Source of the DNA: Paraktedonobacter sp036384215
Lineage (GTDB): Bacteria > Chloroflexota > Ktedonobacteria > Ktedonobacterales > Ktedonobacteraceae
NCBI GenBank assembly: GCA_036384215.1
Contig: DASVMX010000548.1
Coordinates: 1-29,842, forward strand
Direction of reading: 5' to 3'
DNA length: 29,842 bases
Shown: positions 14,011 to 21,950 of the stretch, in pieces
Position numbering within the stretch: position 1 is the first letter of the stretch
Layout of the letters: each line of letters starts with the position of its first letter
Made by a program: the position numbers and the translations under genes
Notes under the pieces: model-generated
What the model was told of the DNA's origin: nothing
The model's input: only the letters and a program-made list of their open reading frames with translations
Database searches by the model: none

Positions 14011-15927
14011 ATGACCTCGTCAGTCTCTTCCCAGGCTCAGGAGAATACGCCAGGGCCCTGGCGTTCATCAGCGGTAGAGCATACAACAACGACGTTTGAA
14101 GGCGGCTTCTGGGCGCCTCGCTTGCAGGCGATACGCGAGGGTGCTCTGCCCGCGATCTATGCCCAGATGCGCGCTGATGGCCATTTTGGAAACTTCTACG
14201 CATGCTGGAATGGCGGTGTTCAGCGCACGCCCTATATCTTCTGGGAATCCGACATTAGCAAATGGATCGAGGCGGCCAGCTACAGCCTGGCCACCCATCC
14301 TGACGCGTCGCTGGCCGCCCTGGTCGATGAGGCTGTCGCCTTTCTGGTCGCGCAACAGCAGCCCGATGGCTATCTCAATATCTGGTATACCAGAGTAGAA
14401 CTGGAAAAACGCTGGAGCAATCTGCGCGATAATCACGAACTTTACTGCGCCGGCCACCTGTTTGAAGCCGCGGTAGCCCACTTCCAGGCCACGGGGAAAC
14501 GCGAACTGCTGAACGCGGCCTGCCGCTATGCCGATTATATCGCAACCATCTTTGGGATCGAGGAAGGCAAACGCCGCGGCTATAGTGGCCATGAAGAGAT
14601 TGAACTTGCCCTCGTGAAGCTCTATCACGCAACTGATGAGATCCGCTATCTGCACCTGGCACGCTACTTTATCGAAGAACGCGGGCGACGTCCTCACTAC
14701 TTTGACGAGGAGGCACTGTCACGGGGCGAAATACCCCCACAGTTCTGGGCATCGACGTATGAATACAATCAATCTCATCTACCTGTACGCGAGCAGCAAG
14801 AAGTCGTGGGACACGCGGTACGCGCAATGTATCTGCTCAGCGCGGTCGCCGATCTCGCACGCGAATTGAACGATCTCGGTTTGCAGCAGACGTGCGAGCG
14901 GCTCTGGCACCATCTGATCTCCAACCGAGTGTATATCACTGGCGCACTCGGCTCTTCTGCCCACAACGAGGGCTTTACCGCCGACTACGATCTCCCCAAC
15001 CTGGATGCCTACGCCGAAACCTGTGCCGCCATCGGGCTGGTCTTCTGGAATTATCGTATGCTCCTGCTGAATGTCGACCACCGCTATGCCGATGTCCTGG
15101 AACTGGCACTCTACAACGGCGTACTCAGCGGTGTCTCGTTTGACGGCACCACCTTCTTTTACGAGAATCCTCTGGAGAGCAAGGGCGGCTATCAACGCCT
15201 GCCCTGGTATAAATGCGCCTGTTGTCCTCCCAACCTCGCGCGCCTGTTCCTCTCGCTGGGGCATTACCTGTATACCACCAACGAACGCGAGATCATCGTC
15301 CATCTTTACGCTCAGAGTACCAGCACCCTGCAACTCGACACGCACCGGGTCACTCTACATCAGCGCACCAATTACCCGTGGGATGGCGATGTAGAGATCT
15401 CTGTTGAGGTAACTGAACCCATCGAGTTTGACCTCAACGTCCGCATTCCCGGCTGGTGTAAACAGGCTCACCTGGTCTGCCTGGGTGAAGAGATCCCGCT
15501 GGAGTTGCGCAATGGCTACGCTCGCGTCCGCCGCCTGTGGCGCTCCGGCGATAGCCTGCTCCTGCGCCTGAGCATGCCCGTCGAACGCGCCTACGCCCAC
15601 CCGGCAGTGCGTTCCACCGTCGGCAGCGTTGCCCTGCGCCGCGGTCCCCTGGTTTACTGCCTCGAAGCAACGGACTACCCCGTCCCTCTCCACCAGGTCC
15701 ACCTCTCCCGGCAAGCGCCGCTCACAGCCAGCTTCGCCGCGAACACCCTCGATGGCGTTATGGTCATCAAAGGTCCCGCCTCCATCCTGCAAACAGAGGA
15801 CTGGCCAGAGACTCTCTACCGCTCAACTCCACCCATCGCCAGCAAACACGAATTGACAGCCATCCCCTACTACGCCTGGGGCCACCGCGGCACAGGCGAG
15901 ATGCGCGTCTGGATTCAGGAAAGTTAA
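14011..15927 (+). CDS. Glycoside hydrolase family 127 (beta-L-arabinofuranosidase-like)
   Basis: The 638-residue enzyme belongs to GH127 (formerly DUF1680). Members release L-arabinofuranose from beta-linked arabino-oligosaccharides by a cysteine-nucleophile, zinc-assisted mechanism. The ligand set known from Bifidobacterium HypBA1 is visible: E336 and C338 in YAETCAAIG, and C404 with C405 in KCACCPPN, C404 being the predicted nucleophile. An (alpha/alpha)6 barrel precedes beta-rich C-terminal domains. No signal peptide is seen, so hydrolysis would be cytoplasmic, after import by the adjacent transporter. AAAGGATC lies 5 nt before the ATG. Related families (GH146) share the motif, so linkage specificity is not certain. 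Confidence 0.92.
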   Translation: MTSSVSSQAQENTPGPWRSSAVEHTTTTFEGGFWAPRLQAIREGALPAIYAQMRADGHFGNFYACWNGGVQRTPYIFWESDISKWIEAASYSLATHPDASLAALVDEAVAFLVAQQQPDGYLNIWYTRVELEKRWSNLRDNHELYCAGHLFEAAVAHFQATGKRELLNAACRYADYIATIFGIEEGKRRGYSGHEEIELALVKLYHATDEIRYLHLARYFIEERGRRPHYFDEEALSRGEIPPQFWASTYEYNQSHLPVREQQEVVGHAVRAMYLLSAVADLARELNDLGLQQTCERLWHHLISNRVYITGALGSSAHNEGFTADYDLPNLDAYAETCAAIGLVFWNYRMLLLNVDHRYADVLELALYNGVLSGVSFDGTTFFYENPLESKGGYQRLPWYKCACCPPNLARLFLSLGHYLYTTNEREIIVHLYAQSTSTLQLDTHRVTLHQRTNYPWDGDVEISVEVTEPIEFDLNVRIPGWCKQAHLVCLGEEIPLELRNGYARVRRLWRSGDSLLLRLSMPVERAYAHPAVRSTVGSVALRRGPLVYCLEATDYPVPLHQVHLSRQAPLTASFAANTLDGVMVIKGPASILQTEDWPETLYRSTPPIASKHELTAIPYYAWGHRGTGEMRVWIQES

Positions 15928-15974
15928 AGCGAGAAACAGCACTGCTTGAGAATCGATCTTCTTTGAGAAGAGCT

Positions 15975-16760
15975 CTATCCCTGGCTCTTTGAGTACATGC
16001 CAGTAGGGTCAAGTTCGGCGCGAATCTGGTGGAGTTCTTCGGCGGTAGGCGCGGGCGTCTCTGCAATGGTTGCGGCTCGTTTGAGCTTCCAGGCAACGGC
16101 GTCTTCGACTTCTTCCAGGGTGACTCCGGGATGCAGGGAAACCAGTTGCATCTCGCGCTCAGGATTATCGAAGTTGAATAACGCCTTGTCGGTAATCACC
16201 AGTTGTGGACCCTGGCCAGGAATGCCCTGACGCCGCCGGCTGTCTCCGCCGGTCAGATAACCGGGCGAGGTCATGAAATCAAGCTTCTCGACAAAGGCCC
16301 GGCGCTTGAGATACATAATGTAGTAGCAACGCTGGGCGTTGCTAGCGATTTCGCAGGCGCCTCCGCTGCCGGGCAGGCGCGTTTTGGGCGCGTTATAGCT
16401 GCCGATCACACTGGTATTGAGGTTGCCGTAACGGTCAATCTGCGCTCCTCCAAGTAAGGCGACCTCAACCAGCCCGCGCTGCAAATACAAGCCGAACAGG
16501 TCGGCCATGGAGACCACTGAAGTCGCTCCTGTGACCAGGGTAGGATCACCTATCGAAAGAGGCAGGCGCGCGGGCCGCGCTCCATAGACACCCGACTCAT
16601 AGATCAGTTCAAGTTCGGGCGCGACAGTGTGGCGCGCCAGGTTACAGGCGATATTGGGCAAGCCCACGCCTACAAAGACACCGCGCACACCAGCCAGAGC
16701 ACGCGCCGCTGTTACAATCATCATCTCGGAAGATGAATAAGACGCTGCGATCTGACTCAT
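15975..16760 (-). CDS. CoA-transferase subunit B (GctB/IpdB-like)
   Basis: The 261-residue beta subunit of a family-I CoA-transferase begins with helices that lead into GVRGVFVGVGLPNIACNLA. Y-E-S-G at 54-57 places Glu55 where the catalytic glutamate sits in Acidaminococcus glutaconate CoA-transferase. The central stretch LLGGAQIDRYGNLNTSVIG and the GSGGACEIAS loop are typical. Its ATG overlaps the subunit A stop codon by 4 bases (ATGA), so translation is coupled. Possible substrates are glutaconate, 3-oxoadipate (CatIJ-type) or ring-opened steroid CoA esters (IpdAB-type, which are hydrolases). Presence of the Glu favours a true transferase. Confidence 0.9.
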   Translation of the reverse strand: MSQIAASYSSSEMMIVTAARALAGVRGVFVGVGLPNIACNLARHTVAPELELIYESGVYGARPARLPLSIGDPTLVTGATSVVSMADLFGLYLQRGLVEVALLGGAQIDRYGNLNTSVIGSYNAPKTRLPGSGGACEIASNAQRCYYIMYLKRRAFVEKLDFMTSPGYLTGGDSRRRQGIPGQGPQLVITDKALFNFDNPEREMQLVSLHPGVTLEEVEDAVAWKLKRAATIAETPAPTAEELHQIRAELDPTGMYSKSQG

Positions 16761-17674
16761 CTATATTCTCCATATTCTACGGCGGCTGCCAGCGCGGAGC
16801 CAGGCTTGATACGCTCCAATGTGGCCGTTCCCAGCTTACGCACATATTCAGCCGGATCGGCAACGCCATATACCCACTCGTCCAACCAGGCCAGGGTGCG
16901 CTGGTGGTCGCGCGAGATTTTATCCCATTCCAGGTAGAACTGGTTGTCACGATCGTAATAGCCCTGCACATACGATGGGTACGCGCCATGGGGGGCGTGG
17001 ACAACCGCGTCGACGATTAAGCCGGGAATCACTGTGCGGTTGGGGTCAGCGCGAATCACTGCTTCCTCGACGATCTCTTCTACCACCACAATCACCTTGC
17101 GCGCGGCAAAAGCAGCCTCTTTCTGCACGCCGAGTAGCCCCCACAGCTGGGTATTGCCCTGGCTGTCAGCGCGCTGCGCGTGAATGATTGCCAGATCAGG
17201 ATGCAGCGGCGGCACAACCGCGATTGGACCATCGCCGTAGGGGCTTTCGACAAACTTGATCTGCTCGTTGACCAGGGGCATATCGGAACCAAGATAGCTG
17301 CGCAGGGGATAAAAGGGCAGGCGCAAAGCCCCCGCCTGGTAGCGGCACACCATGCCATAGTGGGAATATTCTTCGATTGCCAGCGGACCCGGCACGCCGT
17401 TTTCGATTGCGCGGCGCAGACAGTGGAGCGAACCCACCCCAGGATTGCCCAGATAGCTAAAAACCAGCTTACTCGCCACGCCCGCCGCAACCATCTGGTC
17501 ATAAATCAGATCCGGCGTCATGCGAATCAAGGTCAAATCGCGCCGGCCCTGGCGGACGATCTCATGACCTGCGGCAAAGCAAATAAAGGCGGTGAACCCC
17601 TCAATAGCCACTGACATACCATCGTGCACATACGCTGCCATCGCGTCATACATGGAAAGACGCTTATTACTCAT
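16757..17674 (-). CDS. CoA-transferase subunit A (GctA/IpdA-like)
   Basis: The 305-residue alpha subunit partners with the overlapping subunit B. The N-terminal region has DGMSVAIEGFTAFICFAAGHEIVRQ, a variant of the glycine-rich CoA-binding loop. PPLHPDLAIIHAQRADSQGN is the standard family signature. The ATG at 17672-17674 was chosen because GGAGGAG lies directly upstream; the frame stays open for 40 more codons without support. The pair forms a two-gene operon divergent from a LysR regulator, the usual arrangement for substrate-induced aromatic or dicarboxylic acid catabolism. The substrate cannot be fixed from sequence. Confidence 0.9.
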   Translation of the reverse strand: MSNKRLSMYDAMAAYVHDGMSVAIEGFTAFICFAAGHEIVRQGRRDLTLIRMTPDLIYDQMVAAGVASKLVFSYLGNPGVGSLHCLRRAIENGVPGPLAIEEYSHYGMVCRYQAGALRLPFYPLRSYLGSDMPLVNEQIKFVESPYGDGPIAVVPPLHPDLAIIHAQRADSQGNTQLWGLLGVQKEAAFAARKVIVVVEEIVEEAVIRADPNRTVIPGLIVDAVVHAPHGAYPSYVQGYYDRDNQFYLEWDKISRDHQRTLAWLDEWVYGVADPAEYVRKLGTATLERIKPGSALAAAVEYGEYR

Positions 17675-17803
17675 AGACTCCTCCGATAGCTGCTCACCTG
17701 CTGCTTCCTGGTACAGCCAATGGTTGTGTTCTCGTAACAGCGAGCAATTTCTGGCTCTGGCCCAAGTGTACGTAACGCGTTGTGATATGTCCAATACAAA
17801 ATC

Positions 17804-17832
17804 TTGCGGTTGTTATCTAACATATTTATAAT
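17804..17832 (+). promoter_or_regulatory. LysR gene promoter predicting a leaderless mRNA
   Basis: TTGCGG (17804-17809) and consensus TATAAT (17827-17832) are 17 bp apart. Transcription should start 7-8 nt after the -10 box, that is at the A of the ATG at 17840. No Shine-Dalgarno sequence precedes that ATG. Confidence 0.65.
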
Positions 17833-17839
17833 AATCGCT

Positions 17840-18757
17840 ATGGACAGTAAACTTGACCTGCGCCGGCTCTACTATTTCGTGGTTGTAGCCGAGGAATTGC
17901 ACTTTACACGCGCGGCGGAGCGCCTGCACATTGCTCAGCCTCCGCTGAGCTATCATATTCAGCAGCTCGAACACGAACTCGATGTGCAATTGTTTGAGCG
18001 TACACGCCATCATGTACAGTTGACCGACGCAGGGCGCACGCTGTTGAGCGAAGCCTATCGACTTTTCGGCCAGGTCGAGCAAATGATCCGCATGGTTCAG
18101 CGCGTTGGGCATGGAGAAATGGGTATGTTGACGCTCGGCTTTGTCCCTTCCGCATCCAATATGATCCTGCCAACCATTCTGCGCATCTTTCGCGAGCGCT
18201 TTCCAGAGGTTCGCCTGCTGCTCAAAGAACAAAACCCGGATCAGCTCATACGCGGCCTGGAGGAACAGCACCTGGACGTTGGTTTCCTCTATCTGCCCTG
18301 CGAGAGCCAGACTCTGGAAACGCGTGCCGTCTCGCGCGAACCGCTGCTTGCGGTCCTGCCAGAGCATCATCGTCTGGCCGAACAAACCGAGATTGCACTC
18401 TCCGACCTCGCGGAAGAGTTTTTTGTCCTCCCGCCGCGCTATGCCGCCGTTCCTGGCCTGCTCTCGCACATCATGGAAGCCTGCCTCAGAGCTGGATTTG
18501 TGCCCAGGCTGGCCCAGGAAGCCTGGCTGATGCAAACCATCATCGGCCTCGTAGCCGCCAATATCGGCGTCGCGCTCGTCCCCGCCTCTGTCCAACACCT
18601 CCACCGCACTGGCGTGGTCTACAAACCCCTGCGAGATCCATCTATCCACGTCGCAATGGGCATGCTCTGGCAACGCGGCGCAACCCTGCCCACCCTCCAA
18701 CTCTTTCTGCGCCTGGTCGATGAAATCGCGCAAAGCGAAACAATGAACGCCTCTTAA
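17840..18757 (+). CDS. LysR-family transcriptional regulator
   Basis: The 305-residue LysR regulator has the winged helix-turn-helix at about residues 5-62 (LYYFVVVAEELHFTRAAERL, then IAQPPLSYHIQQLEHEL and LFERT). The two-lobed effector domain follows from about residue 90 (LTLGFVPSASNMILPTILRIFRERFPEV). It most resembles the BenM/CatM side of the family, which senses aromatic or dicarboxylate intermediates; this is a judgement by eye. It is divergent from the CoA-transferase genes, so it probably activates them. The ATG at 17840 lacks a ribosome site, and its promoter predicts transcription from the start codon itself. Confidence 0.92.
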   Translation: MDSKLDLRRLYYFVVVAEELHFTRAAERLHIAQPPLSYHIQQLEHELDVQLFERTRHHVQLTDAGRTLLSEAYRLFGQVEQMIRMVQRVGHGEMGMLTLGFVPSASNMILPTILRIFRERFPEVRLLLKEQNPDQLIRGLEEQHLDVGFLYLPCESQTLETRAVSREPLLAVLPEHHRLAEQTEIALSDLAEEFFVLPPRYAAVPGLLSHIMEACLRAGFVPRLAQEAWLMQTIIGLVAANIGVALVPASVQHLHRTGVVYKPLRDPSIHVAMGMLWQRGATLPTLQLFLRLVDEIAQSETMNAS

Positions 18758-19147
18758 GGTTCTATCCTGTTCAGATGCGAAACTATATCAGGGAAAGCCT
18801 TTTCTCAGTATTTTTGCAATGATGAAAAAAGAGCATTGAATACTGTTATTTTAACACATCAGAAGACAGAAGTATCGCGCTACGTGAATCGCCACACAAG
18901 CACATCAAATGTGCAATTGTAACCTTATTGCGTACTCATTTTTAGACCCTGGAAAGATTCCGGGAAAGGTCGCCAATCTGTGGCGCTCTTTTGCTTATGT
19001 AATACTCTCATATTCTGCAAAGCTTTTCAGTCCTGCAAGGATATTCATCCAGACCGCCTCCCTTTCACGAATGGAAGTGTGCAGGCTTACAGGAACAAAG
19101 CAGATGCAGAAATGCGGAGGCGTTCCATCGGATACAAGGAGGTGTGT
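18758..19147 (+). other. 390-nt intergenic region with no recognised element
   Basis: This is AT-richer than its surroundings in the first half. Only weak hairpins are visible: CGCCA-N5-TGGCG near 18973 and an imperfect CCCTGGAA/TTCCGGG stem near 18950. I could not match a known riboswitch or find a convincing promoter. The length and local hairpins leave a structured leader for the downstream gene possible. Confidence 0.3.
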
Positions 19148-20278
19148 ATGCGTGTCTGGATTCTATCTGGACGATCACGACCGCTCGCTTTCGGTGCCCT
19201 TTTTTCCCTTCTGCTGCTTCTGGCATGGTCGTTTATGGTGACTCCTCAGTCAGCTTACGCGGCGACACACGGTCATTACCAGCAGACAAACCTGGTGTCC
19301 GACCTTGCGGATCAGGCTCCACTGGTTGACAAACAACTGGTCAATCCGTGGGGATTAGTCGCGAGCCCGACCTCTCCCTGGTGGATATCGGATAATGGGA
19401 CAGGTCTTTCTACCCTCTATAATGGCCAGGGTGCGAAGGTTCCACTGACCGTTACGGTCCCGCCTCCCAAGGGCAGCCCGGCAGGAACGATATCTGCTCC
19501 GACGGGCATCATTTTTAACGGCACCAGCGGTTTTACGGTGTCAGAAAATGGGCAAACTGGCCCCAGCCTGTTCGTTTTTGCCACCGAGGATGGAACCATT
19601 TCGGGCTGGAATCCTACAGTGGATCGCACCAATGCCATCCTGACTGTAGATCGCTCGAAAGTAGGCCCGGGCGCGGTCTACAAAGGCCTGGCTATTGGCA
19701 GCAACGCAGACGGAACCTTCCTCTTTGCTACTAATTTCCGCTTTGGTGACATCGAGGTATTTAACGAGAATTTCGAGCTGGTGCACACCATCGTTGACCC
19801 GACGCTCCCATTCGGCTACGCGCCTTTTGGCATCCAGGATATTGGAGGCAATCTCTACGTCACATTCGCGCTACGAGACTCAGCCAGGCACGATGATGTA
19901 GCTGGTCCAGGCCATGGCTTTGTCGATGTGTTTAGCACACAGGGTCGCCTGCTGCGCCGCCTTATCTCGCATGGAAGGCTCAACTCCCCCTGGGGGCTGG
20001 CCCTGGCACCGGCGAACTTTGGCCGCTTCAGCTATGATCTGCTGGTTGGCAACTTCGGCGATGGCCGCATTCATGCCTATGATCCACGAAACGGCGAGCC
20101 CCGTGGCGTCCTGCGCGACAGCAAGGGCCACCCGATCTCGATCGATGGTCTGTGGGCCCTGCAGTTCGGAAATGGAGCAGCCGCCGGCGCGACCAATCAA
20201 CTCTTTTTCACGGCCGGCACTGACGAAGAAGCACATGGCCTCTTCGGCTTTATTCAAGCCGCTCCAGCGTCTGATTAG
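19148..20278 (+). CDS. Secreted TIGR03118-family protein (predicted beta-propeller)
   Basis: The 376-residue exported protein has a Sec signal peptide: a positively charged start (MRVWILSGRSRP), a hydrophobic core (FGALFSLLLLLAWSFMV) and a likely cleavage after SAYA. The mature part matches the TIGR03118 pattern of repeated blade-like segments: LVNPWGLVASPTSPWWISDNG, APTGIIFNGTSGF and SPWGLALAPANFGRFSYDLLVGNFGDGRIH. The biochemical role of the family is unknown. AAGGAGG lies 5 nt before the ATG at 19148; the frame is open for 56 codons upstream without support. It is a single-gene unit closed by a strong hairpin. Confidence 0.88.
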   Translation: MRVWILSGRSRPLAFGALFSLLLLLAWSFMVTPQSAYAATHGHYQQTNLVSDLADQAPLVDKQLVNPWGLVASPTSPWWISDNGTGLSTLYNGQGAKVPLTVTVPPPKGSPAGTISAPTGIIFNGTSGFTVSENGQTGPSLFVFATEDGTISGWNPTVDRTNAILTVDRSKVGPGAVYKGLAIGSNADGTFLFATNFRFGDIEVFNENFELVHTIVDPTLPFGYAPFGIQDIGGNLYVTFALRDSARHDDVAGPGHGFVDVFSTQGRLLRRLISHGRLNSPWGLALAPANFGRFSYDLLVGNFGDGRIHAYDPRNGEPRGVLRDSKGHPISIDGLWALQFGNGAAAGATNQLFFTAGTDEEAHGLFGFIQAAPASD

Positions 20279-20325
20279 CCCTCTATAAGCCACAGTTCAC
20301 AACACCCGATCCCCCATAGGAAAAG

Positions 20326-20372
20326 GAAAGACAGGTGCAGGCTGAACATTGTCCGGCCTGCACCTGTCTTTC
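20326..20372. terminator. 17-bp perfect hairpin, probable bidirectional terminator
   Basis: Arms 20326-20342 and 20356-20372 are perfectly complementary (GAAAGACAGGTGCAGGC and its complement), with an A-rich upstream and T-rich downstream edge. It lies between the convergent TIGR03118 gene and the 66-residue membrane protein gene. Confidence 0.75.
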
Positions 20373-20440
20373 TGTAAACCAGCCTGGCACAAACAACAAA
20401 AAAGCGAGGGACAGCGTGCCCCTCTCCTGGAAAGCAGAGC

Positions 20441-20641
20441 TTAGCTCTCGCGTCTCGGCTCCAGCAGATATACTCCTGTCACCAGGCCAGCGATAAGACA
20501 AATTACCCCGGCAAAAAAGGTCAGCGCCTCCATCCCCAATGAAGAGGGTGACGCTACCATCCCGCGAAAACCGATGTACATCAGCCCGAAGCCCACCATT
20601 AACAAAATGATCATCGCAACTAGAATGGCTAGCACTTTCAT
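20441..20641 (-). CDS. Small two-helix membrane protein (66 aa)
   Basis: This unrecognised small integral membrane protein has two hydrophobic helices, about residues 3-24 (VLAILVAMIILLMVGFGLMY) and 38-60 (MEALTFFAGVICLIAGLVTG). They are joined by a short loop (RGMVASPSSLG), and a charged tail EPRRES follows. GAGGAG lies 7 nt before the ATG. The promoter region has two direct repeats of ATTGAGACA with an 11-bp period, suggesting control by a response regulator. The composition and ribosome site make it a convincing gene; the function is unknown. Confidence 0.75.
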   Translation of the reverse strand: MKVLAILVAMIILLMVGFGLMYIGFRGMVASPSSLGMEALTFFAGVICLIAGLVTGVYLLEPRRES

Positions 20642-20700
20642 CTACAGTCTCCTCTTCGCATGGCTGGCATTCATTTTCCCTGAAAATCGAGATCTCCCTT

Positions 20701-20745
20701 ATCATATCGGCAAAATCCACGCAAGATTGAGACACAATTGAGACA
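20701..20745 (-). promoter_or_regulatory. Pho-box-like direct repeats with -10 element
   Basis: Read on the minus strand, TGTCTCAAT occurs twice with an 11-bp period (20737-20745 and 20726-20734). TATGAT follows (20701-20706). The second repeat overlaps where a -35 box should be, 18 bp from the -10, and the -35 itself is poor. This is the layout of promoters activated by OmpR/PhoB-type response regulators. Confidence 0.5.
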
Positions 20746-20849
20746 TCCGCCAGGAGCATAGCAGTTCGTTTATGAGAACATTCACATGATTTTTCCTGTT
20801 TTCACTGAGGAAACATTGATGTTCTCGCTGAAACGAGCACACTGTGCGT

Positions 20850-21278
20850 CTACGCGGTCGCGCGCTGCCCGGCCAGTTCGTATTTATTGGCGAAGACGCG
20901 CGGGCTGCAATAGATGTTGCGCTTCGCGAAGGGTTCAGGTGCCTCCTGCCTGAGCCGCGCCTGGATGTGAGGCTTGCTCGCCCCCAGCCCGGTAAACCAC
21001 GGCTGGGGCAGCGCGGAGTACTCCTCCACCCAATCCGGGCAGGGCACGTTATACTGGAAACACAGGTATTCGACGGAAGCCGCGCAAAAAGCGGCCCATT
21101 GGTGCAGTTCCGGCGTAATACCCTCTGGCTCCTGCAACGGCTCGTTTACCAGGTCCGCGCGCCGGTCTATCGCGTAACTATACCAGTAATTAAGAAAATC
21201 TCCCAGCGCAGTCCACGGGCGTTCTCCCCGAAAAATCTCCTGGCAGGTCATGCGCATGGTTTGCAGTTCAGCCCACAT
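20850..21278 (-). CDS. Hypothetical protein, partner of a nucleotidyltransferase-like gene
   Basis: A 142-residue protein of no named family that I can assign. It is soluble and rich in aromatic residues: WTALGDFLNYWYSYAIDRRADLV, then HQWAAFCAASVEYLCFQYNVPCPDWVEEY and a C-terminal PEPFAKRNIYCSPRVFANKYE. Proteins with this WAAF...EYL...PxPxWV...PF..RNI..S pattern recur beside DUF6036-type nucleotidyltransferases, as far as I recall, in arrangements resembling toxin-antitoxin pairs. The ATG at 21276-21278 has AAAGAGGT 7 nt upstream; a GTG three codons earlier is less likely. It follows the nucleotidyltransferase gene by 84 nt on the same strand. Confidence 0.75.
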   Translation of the reverse strand: MWAELQTMRMTCQEIFRGERPWTALGDFLNYWYSYAIDRRADLVNEPLQEPEGITPELHQWAAFCAASVEYLCFQYNVPCPDWVEEYSALPQPWFTGLGASKPHIQARLRQEAPEPFAKRNIYCSPRVFANKYELAGQRATA

Positions 21279-21362
21279 GGCCTTCACCTCTTTATACGTC
21301 TACTGATCGGTTGACATCAAGGCATTACAACCATTTTTCCAATTATACCATAGCTGCAATCG

Positions 21363-21896
21363 TTAGAAGAGTGCATCCAGTGTCTTGTCGAGCACACACT
21401 CTCTCTGCCAGGCCTGATCGGCGTAGTGATTGACCAGTTCCTGTGCTTGCTCGCGCGTCTGGATAGCGAGCATTTCGCACAACGCGAGGATATCATCCTC
21501 GTCTTTGTCGCGTCCCGCCAGCAATTTGAGAACCAGGATACACTCGGCATTCGGGACATAAATCTCCAGATTTGGGTAGGTTAGCCAGAGATTCAGAGCA
21601 CCCAGTTCCTGTGTAAAAGCCGCGACCACATCGTTCATCCAATCGCGCCTGATCTGAAACTTTTTCGCGACCGCGTTCACCGCCGAACGAAAAACTTTTG
21701 TCGCATTGCTCGGCTCGGTTGTGTCAGGAAAATCCAGCGGGATCACATCGACATCCTTGGTAGAAGCCCGATTCTTCAGAAAAAACATCATATACACGCC
21801 CCCCACCACAGCCAGGCGCACCGGCTTCTGAATCTTGCGCTTCTCCAATTCCTCATCTAGCGCCTGAAAACAGGCTTCTACTTCGTTGCTCTCCAT
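21363..21896 (-). CDS. DUF6036-like nucleotidyltransferase-fold protein
   Basis: The 177-residue protein has a nucleotidyltransferase-like core: a V-V-G-G motif (AVVGGVYMMFFLKNRASTKDVDVI), where G-G and the D-x-D that follows fit the metal and nucleotide site. A helical segment, ECILVLKLLAGRDKDEDDILAL, is shared with AbiEii/DUF6036 proteins. AbiEii-type enzymes are toxins that modify tRNA or other targets; others are antitoxins, so the role here is open. The ATG at 21894-21896 was chosen because AAAGGG lies 6 nt upstream. With the downstream 142-residue gene it forms a probable operon next to decayed genes, a typical site for mobile defence-like modules. Confidence 0.78.
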   Translation of the reverse strand: MESNEVEACFQALDEELEKRKIQKPVRLAVVGGVYMMFFLKNRASTKDVDVIPLDFPDTTEPSNATKVFRSAVNAVAKKFQIRRDWMNDVVAAFTQELGALNLWLTYPNLEIYVPNAECILVLKLLAGRDKDEDDILALCEMLAIQTREQAQELVNHYADQAWQRECVLDKTLDALF

Positions 21897-21950
21897 GCCC
21901 GGCCCTTTCAAGGATCTTCTCCATCTCTCCCCCGGACCTTCCCCTCGTCA

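Noticed and set aside
18758..19147. A riboswitch in the leader of the TIGR03118 gene
   Set aside because: Only weak short stems are present and I could not match conserved core bases of any class I know.
20844..21314. A 156-codon plus-strand frame
   Set aside because: It is antisense to the 142-residue partner gene, which has a ribosome site and a recurrent sequence pattern.
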